From the NCBI GenBank assembly GCA_944472155.2, contig OX235271.1:96299256-96363255 (forward strand): 64,000 bases of DNA, read 5' to 3'. A program made the translations under genes and the position numbers. Origin of the DNA: Trichobilharzia szidati. Its lineage: Eukaryota > Platyhelminthes > Trematoda > Strigeidida > Schistosomatidae. Shown in pieces: positions 34,301-44,064 of the stretch. Numbering within the stretch: the stretch's first letter is position 1; every line of letters starts with the position of its first letter. The notes under the pieces are model-generated. The model had not been told where the DNA came from. It saw nothing but the letters and a program-made list of their open reading frames with translations, and did not search any database.

Positions 34301-35205
34301 CAGCACTAAGGTGATATTTTCTATAGTTTGGTTTGTAAGGGTTAGTTATGTTTTTTCGAGTTGATCACGGATTGATATCAGTTAGAGAACCATTGAAAAC
34401 CAGGGAGTACTGGACAGCTGCGTTTCATCCTAGTTTGGGAATCATCGGAAGTACGCAACCACTGGGATTCGAACCCAGGACCTTCTGGTTACAAGGCAAG
34501 CTCGTATACCATTCAGCCACTGGGACCCGATTCAATGGCTCATGAATTCTAACTTCCACCAATTCGTGATTTAGCGCGACCCTTGCGCGAGCTTGCCTTG
34601 TAACCGGAAGGTCCTGGGTTCGAATCCCAGTGGGTGCGTACTGCCGATGATTCCCAAACTAGAATGAAACAGCAGCTGTTCAGTACTTCCTGGTTTTCAA
34701 TGGTTCTCTAACTGATATCAATCCGTGATCAAGTCGTAAAAACTAAGGTGATATAGCAATTCTAGGTGAAGACGCTGGATAAATACAGAGTTTTTCTGAC
34801 TACTTTGAAAAAATCTGTTTGATATGCGACTCACCTTTGAAAATAATTATATACGACTACACTAAAGGACTAGGTTGTACTGTTTCTTGCGTTAACGTGA
34901 GAGACCGAAACAACTGATGGTGGCGATGATTTGTTTAACTGTTCTCAATAAAAAAGTACAACTACCTAATTAACAGAGAATAAAATAAAAAAACTGAACA
35001 TGTTGTTATTACTACTGTTTTCTTCTTCTTCTAGGCTCATGATGAAATTGTCAGTCCACTGATCACTGAAGCAGTTGAACTTACATGGGAAGAACAACAT
35101 CATATTAATCTGCTTGGATTAATTGTCTGCCTGATATTAGTTATTATTGCAATCACAGCTCTAGAAATACACCATATGGTTATATACTGGAATAAAGTAG
35201 AATAA
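31312..35205 (+). CDS. EGF/TSP1-like type I membrane protein, two exons
   Basis: Exon 1 is 31312-32773 and exon 2 is 35035-35205, joined in phase 0 by a GTAGGT...TTCTAG intron. The ATG at 31312 opens a signal peptide (MLFIRITIFLSLPSFILLIG), then an Asn/Thr-rich segment full of N-x-S/T sites. That frame ends at 31641, and the main body runs one frame over from about 31620, so a one-base shift inside the repeat separates the two. The body has many cysteines, EGF-like ends (CVCETGYSEFEQC; CFCPDGWVGQHC) and a TSP1-like start (WSPWSTCNPDC). Exon 2 supplies a membrane helix (INLLGLIVCLILVIIAITAL) and a short tail. AATAAA overlaps the stop region at 35201. Likely surface or secretory; ligand unknown. 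Confidence 0.75.
33062..33545 (-). pseudogene. PLE fragment, third lineage, in the EGF gene intron
   Basis: Minus-strand ORF with LFFNYSKDKLSHLTTSMCIY followed by the GIY-YIG core QFTCSCGARYIGRSMRVLSK and VQEHYPAWL. The frame stays open for about 140 codons to 33062 and extends upstream to about 33545. The lineage differs clearly from the PLEs at 29.2 and 27.4 kb. RT absent. Confidence 0.75.
33745..34112 (+). repeat. SINE C, longest copy (~365 bp), in the EGF gene intron
   Basis: Has the 5' extension (GTAGTTACCTGTCAGTGAGA, then GGTCGCGCTATGTCGTG), tRNA-Thr-like head (GGTCCCAGTGGCTTAATGGT; CTTGTAACC), hammerhead-like block (GTACTGATGAAGAGTCCCGA; TGAAACAGCTGTCCAGTACT) and tail (CCAACACTTGAATAC). 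Confidence 0.88.
34328..34742. repeat. Inverted pair of SINE C copies (intronic foldback)
   Basis: A minus copy (34328-34582) is followed directly by a plus copy (34583-34742). Arms of about 143 bp differ at few positions; 42 bp at the outer end (34363-34404 versus 34689-34730) are identical. Both copies share private variants such as GATGATTCCCAAACTAG, suggesting one arose from the other. Confidence 0.88.
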
Positions 35206-35384
35206 AATTTGTTGTTTTCTCTGTATTTGTTTTTTTTTCTTTATTTTCGTAAATCTGTTGATTTAGTTGTAAATATATAAAATTATTGTTAAATTATTAA
35301 TCCAGTGTTTGAAAGTATCAGTAAGAAATAGTAAATCTCAGTAGTAGATTCTATCACGAATCTGAACCACTCAGAGATCACTGA

Positions 35385-35565
35385 ACACCAAGGAGTACTG
35401 GACAGTAATGCTTAGCCATGATCCCACCAAAGGTTGGACCCACGAACTCTACGTTATGAGGTCAAGTTCATCAGCCATTCAGCCACTTGGGTTGGGATTC
35501 AATGACCCATGATTTCTAACTTATATAAATTCGTGATAAAGCGCTACCCTCAGCCAATACCTAAG
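35385..35565 (-). repeat. Diverged SINE C copy
   Basis: Recognisable by the order GAGTACTGGACAG, GGTTGGACCC (B-box position), CATTCAGCCACTTGGG and GATTCAATGACCCATG. Hammerhead-like block mostly eroded. Confidence 0.6.
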
Positions 35566-36028
35566 GTAAGCATCCACTTCACCTTTAAATGGTGGACCCC
35601 ATTGGCCAAAGCTTCTCAGTATAGCTTCACAACACCCATCTGGTAACCATCAGTGAGCTGGAAATCAATATTTAGACTATGGGGTTTTGTCAGGATATGA
35701 ATTAATTTCAATGTAGATTCGTGACGAAATAATTACAAAATAAATTTATCATAAACTAATTTACTGAGGGAGCTAAAATTTTGGTCACTGGTTGAAAGGA
35801 CCATGAACAGTATTGTTGTAGACTAAGAAAGATTGAGATAGTACTCTAAAATATTAGAAATTTATATATAATGAAATTAAAGCTTGTAGAAATAAATCAA
35901 GAGCTTGAAGCGAAAATGTTGGACAACTCAGAATGCGACGTGACTTAAGTCGATCGATGGATATTTAGAAGATGAAAGATGTTTTGATGAGTAGACAAGA
36001 TACGCTAATACGTTAATGCAAGTACTTG

Positions 36029-36368
36029 TGTAACAACAGAAGACAAGGGCCAGGCAACAGATCGTTTATTTAGGAAATCAACAGATATTTATAGATTTTC
36101 ATGTACATTATTATAGATTATTGTAAGCAAACAAACACAGTCTTCTGATTGATTGTTTCTAGCTGAACGTTAATCTTTCATCTCTTTGTGGCCGTTTCTT
36201 GAAGTTCAGGTTATCTATCTCCAAATTGTATCCGCCTACGTAAAGTCTGCTGTGATTGGTTGTTGAGTCAGTCTTTGTTCTTATTTTTCCCATAACCATT
36301 ATTGGGGACGTAAACATTGACGTGAATTACTGTCTAACACTTTTGGCTAGCAGCCAGCTCTCACCACA
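36029..36368 (-). mobile_element. Solo LTR, family 1 (340 bp), 4-bp duplication CTTG
   Basis: TGTAACAACAGAAGACAAGG to CTCTCACCACA, flanked by CTTG at 36025-36028 and 36369-36372. Minus-strand promoter-like motifs as in the other copies. Confidence 0.9.
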
Positions 36369-36399
36369 CTTGTTCTATGTTGCCAGAGTACTCTTTGAA

Positions 36400-36660
36400 C
36401 AGCAGATTGATTATTCAAAATACGAAATATATTTCGGGATCAGAAACGTACGACAGTGATGTCTGCTTAGCTGAGTAGAGTGCATGCACAAACAACCGAA
36501 TGTAACACGATAGTCAGTCAAATGGTATGGTTGGTTGAACTGCCGCACATATGTGCAAAGTTCTATGTCGAAAACCGACCGACGACCGACAAATGGTATG
36601 ACTGCTTCATCGCATACCTTCAGCTTAACTAGTCGACTTAAACAAGGAAGATCACCACCT
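36400..36660 (-). repeat. Diverged solo copy of LTR family 2
   Basis: Reverse-complement matches to the Gypsy LTR in the right order: ATATATTTCGGGATC, GTCTGCTTAGCTGAGTAG, ACACGATAG, CAAATGGTATGG and TAGTCGACTTAAAC. CAAATGGTATG occurs twice, so it has an internal duplication. Strongly diverged. Confidence 0.5.
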
Positions 36661-36664
36661 AATA

Positions 36665-37250
36665 TGGAATCAAGAATGCTGTAAACTAATAACTTATTTA
36701 TCACTACAGATACATAAACAACTAAAGACAACATACTGAAAATGTGAAGCGTTAGTGTCGACCAGTTAACATCAATGTTTATTTGGATATTATAATATCC
36801 AATTACAGCCTAGGTCAATGTTCTGTCAATCAGGATTCAAACCGTATAAACATTGGCTGTCTCTTTGTTAGCCAGGTAAACAACTAGACGCCCACGACTC
36901 GGGCAGTGTTGCCTTGCCACTAGTCCCCATGATAACTTTTGATCTAAATATTGTTACTGTAATTATATAGTTGCCTCCTGCTCATTTATTTTGTTGAAAG
37001 AATTCAAGACATTCACGAATGTGTACTAAAGTCAAGCAAAAAAGACTTCAAGCCACTTCTCTTTGTTATCTATTAAGACAGAAACATTTTGAAGAAATTT
37101 ACGTTAGGATCCTTCTTCTGTCCTCCACCTGTATCCTCTTAAGAAAGTACATGCAAGATGACATATTTAGCTGACATGATAAGAGATCAACATAATGGTG
37201 AGTATTTCATGTAATCTTAAGCGGGACCAAATGCAAACATAACAGTTAAA
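36665..37250. other. Unassigned stretch
   Basis: Contains a tRNA-like or repeat-like GATTCAAACCG motif near 36834 but no complete structure. No gene recognised. Confidence 0.35.
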
Positions 37251-37348
37251 TTTTTTTTATTCTATTGCATTTTCAGTGGAACGCAGGGCCTTAAGGCTGA
37301 GCTTCGTAGTCTCAGTAGCATTGATGTTTAATTTTTACGGGGTACGGT

Positions 37349-38206
37349 CAGGAAATGTGTAAGGAAATGTAAAAATAAAATAAATAATGATAGTAGCGAT
37401 AGTGACAATAATAATAGTGATAATAATAATAATGATAATAATAGTAATAATAATATTAATGACGACACCAACAATAAGGAATCCAAATCATCGGTAGTAC
37501 TTCCATACAAAGAAGGAACCTCGGAAACCCTACGCAGAATTCTTAACAAGGCAGGAATAAAAGTGGCTGGCATTCAAACCCACAAACTCAATTAAAAACA
37601 AGCTTTGTCGGTTAAAGGACCCTGTGGAGCCTTTAAAACAAAGCAATTTAGTTTATCTAATACTCTGCTGGAATCATTGTCAGGTCAAATACATAGGTCA
37701 AACTAGTAGAACAGGGGCAGTCAGACTAGCAGAACATAAAAACCTAGCAGAATCTAGATTGGTTGACCCAAATAAGATAAGAAATCTAGAGAATAGTTCA
37801 GCTATAGCATTACATGCAGTTACACACAACCATACAATAGGATGGGATAGGATGACAGTTTTAAAATCTAATGTGACTGGGTGGAGGGAGAGATTGAATA
37901 CAGAAGCTTTGGTTATCGAATCAACTGCAAATACGTGTAATAGGAATGATCCAACACCTGTCCCAGATACCTGGAAAATTCTACTACCCCTACGACGACA
38001 AATAGGAGAGAACAAAGAAAACTATAAAACTCAAGTTTCGAAGTCGTGTGGTTATAACTGATGAGGTGATTATGAACAATAAATTTTGTTCGAAACCTTG
38101 TCATCCAGTAAATAATACTGTTTCAATGACTGTGTGATACATCTAATAAACAAACTAATATGGAATTACTTACTACCACAGTGCCCAAGTTTTACACATA
38201 TATTAA
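37349..38206 (+). mobile_element. Truncated PLE, first lineage, with GIY-YIG ORF
   Basis: 13-bp duplication TACGGGGTACGGT at 37336-37348 and 38207-38219. A (GATAAT)-rich low-complexity tract (37383-37460) leads into the PLE linker (VVLPYKEGTSETLRRILNKA) and, after a stop and frame change near 37590, an open 145-codon segment 37624-38061. That segment has the GIY-YIG core (CQVKYIGQTSRTGAVRLAEH) and downstream NTEALVIESTANTCNRNDP, the catalytic-region Glu and Asn being present. The RT is missing. Ends in terminal sequence with CCACAGTGCCCAAGTTTTAC. Confidence 0.88.
38058..38102 (+). ncRNA. Hammerhead-like core in PLE terminal sequence
   Basis: CTGATGA at 38058-38064, a GAACAA/TTGTTC hairpin ending right before GAAA (38092-38095), and GTC at 38100-38102. 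These are the conserved hammerhead elements in order, with a minimal helix III. Helix I is not convincing here and nine extra bases separate CTGATGA from the hairpin. PLEs are known to carry hammerhead ribozymes. Confidence 0.4.
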
Positions 38207-38364
38207 TACGGGGTACGGTTGTTCGCCTCACACACAGGCTCCCTTCTTTACTGGTATTTACACCAGTTTAGAGATGTTTAGGAGTTCTTCCGCCTGGAAT
38301 CGGTCCCCGGGCTACGTGTGTGGTTGGCGAGTATTTACCACAGAACCACTGACGCGCACAACAA

Positions 38365-38895
38365 TTAAAGCTATGAACATAAAATGACTGAGTAAAGTAT
38401 AAGTGGAATTTCATGCAGATGCATAAATAACAAGTAGAGAAGACAGTTATATTAGGAAATTCATTTGTGTGATAAGTTTGAGGAGAACGAAAAGGATTCA
38501 AGGATAAAATTATTCTACTAAGTATAAACAAAACAAAAATAAATTAAAAACTTATCCGCTTAAGTCATACAATAAAAACAAAGTGATTTTAAGTATAGCG
38601 AAGATTTGAATTTGTAAGTATCTAGTGCTTCGATGACGTATAATTGTCTTGTTTCTACTCTTTTTGAAACATTTTATCGAAATTCATTAAGAACTTTCAA
38701 CAAAGTCTCAACAGCACCCATGTTTTCAGTCTCTATTAGATATTCAGAGATGGGCTTTGGGATAGTTTTGCTCTCACACTGATAAGACCTAACATTTCAA
38801 TCTGTTATTTAGTTTTTCATATTTGAAGACGTCTCAAAAACATATGGTGTAGAATATTCTCTTAGACAATTTAGACAAGCGTTGATAAAGACTAG
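38365..38895. other. AT-rich non-coding stretch
   Basis: No gene or repeat recognised. Confidence 0.4.
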
Positions 38896-38898
38896 AAG

Positions 38899-39032
38899 TT
38901 AATTGGTGGATGGTGACTAGCAGTGGAATCCAAGATGAGCATTTCGTCCTATTTGGGACTCGTCATCTGGATGTACCCGCATTCCGCAGTGAGTGATGGT
39001 GTTTCCACTGCTAGTCACCATCCACCAATTAA
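38899..39032 (-). ncRNA. Sm-alpha-like hammerhead ribozyme hairpin
   Basis: Perfect 30-bp inverted repeats (38899-38928 and 39003-39032) enclose a hammerhead-like unit on the minus strand. Helix I ATCCAG/TTGGAT, core ATGACGA, helix II GTCC-CAAATA-GGAC, then GAAA and an ATC cleavage-type triplet. The helix II sequence GAGTCCCAAATAGGACGAAA is that of the known schistosome Sm-alpha ribozymes. The core position 3 is A where active hammerheads have C, so this copy is probably inactive. Confidence 0.75.
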
Positions 39033-39149
39033 CCTCTAATTACATGCTCAGACATCATTGAAGAATCTGCACAAGAAGCCGACATGTCAACCTGAGACCG
39101 AGCACTTCGGTCCAATCAATCGACGGGAAAATTTTACTTATTTTTTTAA

Positions 39150-39331
39150 ATTTTATTATAGCTTGATTCCACACAGTATTTTGGTACAAGTATGAAATTT
39201 TCAGCATGTGATATCGGTAGCCCAAATTTTGCAGGCCGACCATTGATATCAGGTGTGCGTCGGCGGGGGATCGAACCTCAGACCATGTGCATGATCGGCG
39301 AGAGTCCTAACCGCTGTGCCACCGACGCACT
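39150..39331 (-). repeat. SINE family B, full-length copy
   Basis: Complete from tail (GCTTGATTCCACACAGTATT) through GCAGGCCGACCATTGATATC to head (GCCACCGACGCAC). Anticodon and B-box regions are well preserved. Confidence 0.88.
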
Positions 39332-39339
39332 AAAATTGA

Positions 39340-39740
39340 ATCAAATTGACAAAGACTGTTTGATGGAATGCCTTTAAACCTGAGATCCAATAAGATAATA
39401 TTCTTTCGGAATAGGTGATGTTACTGTTTAATCTTCTCGTTTCTTAAACCTCCCAAATCACTAACTTTTTACCTATAATCACTTCACTCGCTACTCCCCG
39501 TGGCGATACATTTTGTATTTTAGACAGAAATTTATTTGGAGCATTTTATTTTTTGCTTCATACATCTAAGTATCCATAAATACTAAAACAAGTTGACGAA
39601 AGATAATCATCTTTTCTAATCAGGTCACTAAGCTTGCTGCTACACTTTATCTTCTAAAGTTAAATACAGGGCTAAATTCAGCCACTCCAGAGATCTACGT
39701 TTTCATCACTTAAGTACAGCTGAACTACTAACCATACATG
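39340..39740. other. Unassigned stretch
   Basis: No gene or repeat recognised. Confidence 0.4.
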
Positions 39741-39747
39741 AGAAAAT

Positions 39748-39935
39748 GATCTACAAGGTAGCCCGCCTTGTAACCAGAAGGTCCTGGGTTCGAATCTCGG
39801 TAGGTGCATAGTGCTGAAGAGTCCCAAACTGGGACGAAACGGCTGTCCAGTACTCCCAGGTTTTCCAATGGCTCTTTCACCGATGTCAGCTCATGATGAA
39901 ATCCTGTAACCAAAAAATGATAATAACCAATCAAA
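39748..39935 (+). repeat. SINE C copy with intact-looking hammerhead core
   Basis: tRNA-Thr-like head (CTTGTAACCAGAAGGTCCTG) and tail (CTCATGATGAAATCCTGTAA). At 39813-39846 the core reads CTGAAGA followed by the 5-bp helix II GTCCC-AAACT-GGGAC, GAAAC and GGCT-GTC, i.e. every invariant hammerhead base. Helix I (ATAGTG with CAGTACT) is imperfect. Confidence 0.8.
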
Positions 39936-40228
39936 CAGCGATAGATGGTATGATGTTTCAACCTGTAGTATAAACTGAACTGTTTAAATCAACTACCCAT
40001 GGCTACATACCTACGAAAGGATGGTCCCGCTTTAATTTTATTCAAATATTTCTACACTTATTTTGTGTACCTATATAAAACTGCAATTGAAATCGGTTTT
40101 GTTCATTTTTATTGTATGGTGGTTAACAATAATAATTACAAGTTTTCAGATTTTGTGTACTAAATCTTTTTTCTCATTGTTTTCGTCCCGCGTATTTCTG
40201 TCCTATCGAAAGGTTCCCTTATTGAGAG

Positions 40229-40500
40229 GTTGATCAACCCGAATAACTCAGTAGTAAGAACTCTGACTACAGCACTGAATGACGTGAGTTCAGATCCCAG
40301 AGGGGATACGAATTCCTTCAGGGTTGCAGATGCACCTTGCTGACATATGAAACCTAGTTCCAGGGCTTCCTGCCGATTGCCCCCAATCATCTAACATCAT
40401 TTCAGAGTATATCCCGATGGAGAACCACCTAGCTTGGAGACCACAACGCACACTCGACTGATGGAGTCCAGGCTGCAGCAACACTAAGAACTAGACGCAT
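40229..40500 (+). repeat. Possible further tRNA-derived SINE (family D)
   Basis: An A-box-like AATAACTCAGTAGTAAGAA and a B-box-like GAGTTCAGATCCC lie about 35 bases apart, followed by a non-coding body. Single copy in the window, so family status is inferred from the head alone. Confidence 0.45.
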
Positions 40501-40835
40501 GGAGGTGTGCGATATTGTTAGTAATCCGCGGTTGGAACATTCTGCAATAGAAAATGTTCACCATGTAGTCAAGGAGAATTTATATCAATTTGTAGATCCA
40601 AACTTAAGTGAGGATTCAAAAAGAGTATGAGGCGTTGCTCATGAAAATCATTAGCTGCGTACGTTAGACAAAACCGTTATTTAATCTTCTTCCAACCACT
40701 TATGGTTGACCTATGGTTGACTTTTGTCACCATGTATCTCTTTAATCTGTCACCATATTTTACTACAGTTGATTCTTTCCTTTTTTGTTTAAAAGTAACT
40801 CACTTTAGACGATGGTTTATTTTCAAATCTTTATT
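40500..40835. other. Unassigned stretch
   Basis: No gene or repeat recognised. Confidence 0.4.
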
Positions 40836-41066
40836 TGCGTCGGTGGTTCAGCAGTAAAGCGCTGACCGACCATGAACGTGCTTCGCGGCTTGAGTCCCGG
40901 CCGACGCATACCTTTATCTCCCTTAGCCGGTTACAACCCTGACAAAGAGGGAAGGTTGGGCGTGGGGCTGGCAACCCCACCCCGTAAAAACACCACTGCT
41001 ACTGAAACTTCAAAGCTAAAGCTTGAAGCCCCATGTCCCACTGGGAATGCAAAGGAATAAAAAGAA
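40836..41066 (+). repeat. SINE family A, near full length
   Basis: Head TGCGTCGGTGGTTCAGCAGT to GCCGACGCATACC, body GGTTGGGCGTGGGGCTGG, tail GCCCCATGTCCCACTGGGAA and A-rich end. Lies tail-to-tail with the minus-strand exon at 41193. Confidence 0.88.
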
Positions 41067-41192
41067 TTTGCTACTTCTGATCGAATCACAGTTTATTACA
41101 ATCAACAGGTGTTTTTCCTCAGAACAAATTTAAAAAATATATATTTTTATTCAAGTATTAAGGATCTATTTACATACGAGAATAGAAGTACA

Positions 41193-41457
41193 CTAGTCCC
41201 CTGAAAATTTCTTTAGAAAGCTACTTTCATTTAGAACGGAGCCATAAACACCGGAGGAAGAAAATGAATTTTCAGCATTTGTGTTTATCGTCATATCCAA
41301 GTAGAAGGGTAAAGTATTCGATGTAGCTGCACTTCTTCCGAATATACAATCATAAGATGGTGGTGGAGATAACCAGCTACCATCTTCACGTTTCATATGA
41401 CTACGGTCTGATGAAAAATAATTCAGATAATCAACATGTGGGATAACACGATAGTAC
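41193..41457 (-). CDS. Last exon of an unrecognised protein with a PPxY motif
   Basis: The minus strand has a strong acceptor (TTCTTCCTGTTGCAG) followed by an 88-codon open frame, entered with two bases owed by the previous exon. The text includes HVDYLNYFSSDRSHMKREDG, then SWLSPPPSYDCIFG and a Ser/Asn-rich end FLKKFSGD. PPSY fits the PPxY class that binds WW domains, e.g. of NEDD4-type ubiquitin ligases; that role is inferred. A minus-strand AATAAA lies at 41151-41146, 42 bases past the stop. Upstream exons with a phase-2 donor were not found up to 42.6 kb. Family unknown. Confidence 0.5.
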
Positions 41458-41459
41458 CT

Positions 41460-42600
41460 GCAACAGGAAGAATAAAGTACTGTATGAAAGTAAAACAGAA
41501 GCAAAAGCTGATGACTGACATATGAATGACAACTGATACTCGCCTTTTTTCCATAGTGTTTTCGATTCGTCTCCTTCAATCAGCAGTGTTTTCGACAGAA
41601 TCAGATAAGGATGACAGAAAAATAATAGCAACTAGATGGAAATATGTCATGATCTATGTAAGTTGCTAAAAATGTACTTTTGAGAATAGTAGAAATATAT
41701 AACTGATAGAATCACAACAATATGCCTTGAAAACAACATTTATTGAGAATTCCATTGACCCTATTTAATTTATAGCCAGTTCATGTATGTAAGAGATTCA
41801 AATACGAAACTAGGATCAGCTCATACTCTTGTAATCCATACTAAACAGTTTTACAAGTTCATCATATTCATATATATTAAAACGGAAGTTGTCTTTGATT
41901 ATTAATCTTCATATTATATAGTATTTTTACTTAATTGTCTTACCAGACATAAGAAACCATGGGCGATTAAGCGTATTAATTAGGCTTCATCTAATCAGAG
42001 CAGTAACTGACTGGTAAATCAGCAAAGAACTCTGTACAATAAATAGTACATCTGCTCACTTTGAAACAATTTGAAAAAGTACATAAGAAAGAGGACAGAA
42101 ACATATATGTGAAGGAAGCGAACAAATAATCAAAGATGAATGACAACTTTAGGCAATTCCATGCTGACAAAGAGTCACTGTCACTGTGAACAATTTTACC
42201 AAGTTTCCAACTATCGATTCTTAGCATACTGTGAGTCCAGGTCACATAGCTCACGGTGGTGTGCATCGTTTATAACAACGATAACAGAATTCACAGCTTA
42301 GTGATACGTGCTGATCTAACCGATCCTTACCAATTTGCAATATAATTTTACTTCATCCATTGTCACTTATCGAAGGTGTTAGTTTAGCAGATTTCTTACC
42401 TAATTAGGTAAGACTCAATACTGCGTTGTTTGGTTCGTCTTGCTCACAACATAACACTGTCTATAACTCCAGTATTACTTCCCACACATTTTCACCTCAT
42501 GTAAACAATAGAAGGGAAGTAAATATAATTAAAGACCTACATTTTAAGATCTCCAGCTTTTAGTGTTTGTCTCACAGTAGTTAAGTGTGAAATGATGGAC
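41460..42600. other. Presumed intron or spacer of the PPxY gene
   Basis: AT-rich, no exon accepted. A GTAAGAAATC donor-like site on the minus strand near 42403 has no good open frame in front of it. Confidence 0.35.
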
Positions 42601-42686
42601 TGTTGAGTCATAAACACATTTCTTTTGAAAGTCAGATATTATTCAATGGCCGAAATGGAGTCAACTGACGAACTCCGAACACTCTC

Positions 42687-42759
42687 GGGCCTACCCGAAA
42701 CTCCAACTCGGGTGGTTAGATTCAGAGTCCAAAGTGTTAACTGCCACACCACGAGGCCC
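42687..42759 (-). pseudogene. tRNA-Gln(CTG)-like pseudogene
   Basis: A 73-nt cloverleaf is visible: acceptor stem GGGCCT/AGGCCC, anticodon arm TTGGA-CTCTGAA-TCTAA with anticodon CTG, and T arm CCGAG-TTGGAGT-TTCGG. The T loop lacks the invariant TTC and the B box is damaged, so it is more likely a pseudogene or SINE head than a working tRNA. Schistosome genomes are known to hold many Gln-tRNA-like copies. Confidence 0.6.
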
Positions 42760-43269
42760 GAACAGGCATTTCGAATCTGTGCTAAAATACTGCCAGTGTA
42801 TCCAACCACTTCAACAGTTTTTTTTAAATAAGACGAGTCATAGAACATCATTTCGCATTTGATAGCTGAAAAACACACAGCAAGCATATTCAAAGTTTGC
42901 TCTGCATTTGGACAAACATACATTTCGTCCGCCTCACTGTGAATACCTCTACCTAAGAAGCTTCACCCATTCTGACTGTTGTACTGTCTAGTCAGAATCA
43001 TAAAGTGAACCATTTCACATACACTTCACCCTGTTTATCTTCATAACATAAGATGTTAATTTGTTTCATGCAAGCAGTGAGTAGCCTAAAAACTCAAAAT
43101 GAGTGATGAAGAAGACTGGAAACTGGTGACTGGCCAAGTGCATATATTATCTAGTCAGTTACGAAAATGCTTGCTATTATGACTGAGCCTTCGACATACA
43201 ACTTTGCACAAAAGTGAAGGCGTTTAAGTTTCCACACCCAAAGGTAGCGAAAAAAAGTTAGAGGAACTA

Positions 43270-44060
43270 TAATGAACGGGAGAAAGAACAATAATATGAG
43301 ATATAATGATAATTTGATAGATCTAATTCATGGAATGTGAATGTATCTGCGCCATGCAGAACAACTGTGAACCATGTCACCAACAGTCACCAGCCACTGG
43401 ATCTTAGAGTCTCGTGGACCGAAGCTAGTTCCAGTCTGCACCTCCCCACGTGACCCACGCCAAAAGTCAAAGACTTCATGGATTGATGCCAAGTTCCTTT
43501 TTAATCAACTCTAACTTTTTCCCAACCCAATTTCCAATCACCTAGAACTGCCCGACGAGGAAGGCATTAGTAGCACATGTTGTAGCCATTTCAATCAATG
43601 TAGCTTCACAACCTGATAGACTGACTTGCTCTCCTTACATAATGCTAAGCCTAACCTCAATATTATTCACTACTTTGTACCGTTTAACGTGGGAAATAGA
43701 GCGAAAACACCTAAGAGCAGAGACAGATAACGTCTTCAAGTATTCCACTCTAAAATGCCGAGTCTCAGAACCATAGAGAAAGACGTATCGAACTGATGAG
43801 CAGTATACACATTCATCCATCGATAGCCAAATATCATATCTATATCACGGATGAAGTAATTCGGAAAATGCCGTGCGAGCCCTTTAAATCTGTGCTGCCA
43901 ATCAGTTCATTAAGGGTAATGCAACTTCCCAAATAGCTGAAATGTTTAATATTCTCAAACTACCTTTAGATCATGAGTCAGTGCAGACCAGTCCAACAGC
44001 ATCATTTTAAATTGGACATCAGGGTAACGCGCACCAAACATCCTAGAATTTTTGGTGTGT
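43270..44060 (-). pseudogene. RTE-related LINE fragment, second subfamily
   Basis: Minus strand shows FEYLKHFSYLGSCITLN, then SVRYVFLYGSETRHFRVEYL with ALRCFRSISHVKRYKVVNN, and a C-terminal part (SRGEVQTGTSFGPRDSKIQW; SAWRRYIHIP). This is the thumb and C-terminus of RTE-like LINE polymerases, but of a subfamily distinct from the 1.6-4.0 kb element. Interrupted by stops. Confidence 0.7.
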
Positions 44061-44064
44061 TCAG

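Larger units (their letters stand above)
37251..38362 (-). repeat. SINE A copy split by a PLE
   Basis: Tail half 37251-37348 (TTTCAGTGGAACGCAGGGCC) and head half 38207-38362 (ending GAACCACTGACGCGC). The bases TACGGGGTACGGT are present on both sides of the insertion. Confidence 0.82.
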
